Below, one piece after another: positions 5,865 through 6,260 of a stretch of 6,260 nucleotides of DNA. Within the stretch, counting starts at the first letter, position 1; the number at the start of each line of letters is the position of its first letter. The DNA is from Verrucomicrobiota bacterium (GTDB lineage: Bacteria > Verrucomicrobiota > Verrucomicrobiia > Chthoniobacterales > Terrimicrobiaceae). Location: NCBI GenBank assembly GCA_026398285.1, contig JAPLTI010000205.1:1-6260 (forward strand). The letters are read 5' to 3'. A program made the translations under genes and the position numbers. A model generated the notes under the pieces. That model saw only the letters and a list, made by a program, of their open reading frames with translations. It searched no databases and was not told the origin of the DNA.

Positions 5865-5870
5865 GCACTC

Positions 5871-6260
5871 ATGAAAACCGAAGTCATCCCTCACGCGGGC
5901 TGGGAGCGCAATCTGCGGCTCGCAAATAATCACATCGAACTCGTTGTCACACTCGATGTGGGGCCGCGCATCATCAGCCTCCGCACAAAAAACGGCGCAA
6001 ATGTTTTCAAGACCTTCGATGAACAACTCGGGGGCATCGGTGAGACGGAGTGGATGATTCGCGGGGGGCACCGCTTCTGGATTGCACCCGAGGATGTGGA
6101 GCGAACCTACCATATCGACAACCATCCGCCCCGACATTGGGTAGATTCTACCACGGGGGAGGTTATTTTTGAAGCCGAGCAAGAGGCCGGAGGGCGCATT
6201 TTGAAGACGCTCGGCATCACGATTTCGCCGGATTCCCCAAGGGTGAGAGTCCGGCACACG
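5871..6260 (+). CDS. Galactose-mutarotase-like (DUF4380-like) protein, N-terminal part (runs off right edge)
   Basis: There are 130 codons from ATG 5871 to the window edge with no stop. The N-terminus reads like the first beta strands of a galactose mutarotase-like sandwich: an opening HAGWERNLRLANNHIELVVT, then LDVGPRIISLRTKNGANVFK near 41-60 and the motif GGHRFWIAPED at about 79-89. The GPRI...GGHRxWxAPE pattern resembles the DUF4380 group, whose members are thought to fold like sugar mutarotases and usually lack an assigned reaction. No signal peptide is seen. It lies 62 bases after ispH in the same direction, so it may be co-transcribed or have its own promoter. The family link is from pattern memory and the C-terminal half is unseen, so I leave the function open. 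Confidence 0.75.
   Translation, partial: MKTEVIPHAGWERNLRLANNHIELVVTLDVGPRIISLRTKNGANVFKTFDEQLGGIGETEWMIRGGHRFWIAPEDVERTYHIDNHPPRHWVDSTTGEVIFEAEQEAGGRILKTLGITISPDSPRVRVRHT

Noticed and set aside
5541..6257. A 238-codon open frame on the minus strand spanning the end of ispH and the next gene
   Set aside because: It crosses two rightward genes and their gap, and its product has no recognisable domain; both rightward products show clear family patterns.

Overview
The window is compact bacterial DNA with moderate-to-high GC, arranged as two opposing gene blocks. Positions 1-3382 are read leftward and 3381-6260 rightward, and the blocks meet with no intergenic space. The gene content is mostly housekeeping. 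Several traits point, as inference, to the Verrucomicrobiota or another PVC-group lineage: a long cyanobacterial/plant-type IspH of about 400 residues, mostly poor Shine-Dalgarno sequences, and short intergenic elements made of three 9-base units. No 16S rRNA or other decisive marker is present.

Leftward block, in transcription order (right to left): a NadD-like nicotinate-nucleotide adenylyltransferase lacking its N-terminal nucleotide-binding motif (2897-3382), the ribosome silencing factor RsfS (2554-2904), a 61-residue CPXCG zinc-ribbon protein (2362-2547), an amino-acid-type ABC permease (1579-2355), a small SH3-like lipoprotein (1203-1589) and an amino-acid-type ABC ATPase (475-1206). 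Each gene overlaps the next or lies 6 bases from it, so one polycistronic unit is likely. A short gap with a 9-base repeat follows, then the start of a PPK2-family polyphosphate kinase that runs off the left edge (1-391).

Rightward block: a family 3 glycoside hydrolase of the NagZ type (3381-4478), a spacer of about 136 bases with a second 9-base-period repeat and a possible promoter, ispH of the MEP isoprenoid pathway (4615-5808, TTG start), and the first 130 codons of a galactose-mutarotase-like protein resembling DUF4380 (5871 to the right edge).

I see no CRISPR array, tRNA, rRNA, phage or transposase gene, and no clear new system. The points most worth checking are the headless nadD whose start codon shares a CATG with nagZ, the lipoprotein gene wedged between the two ABC transporter genes with no substrate-binding protein nearby, and the two intergenic nonamer repeats.
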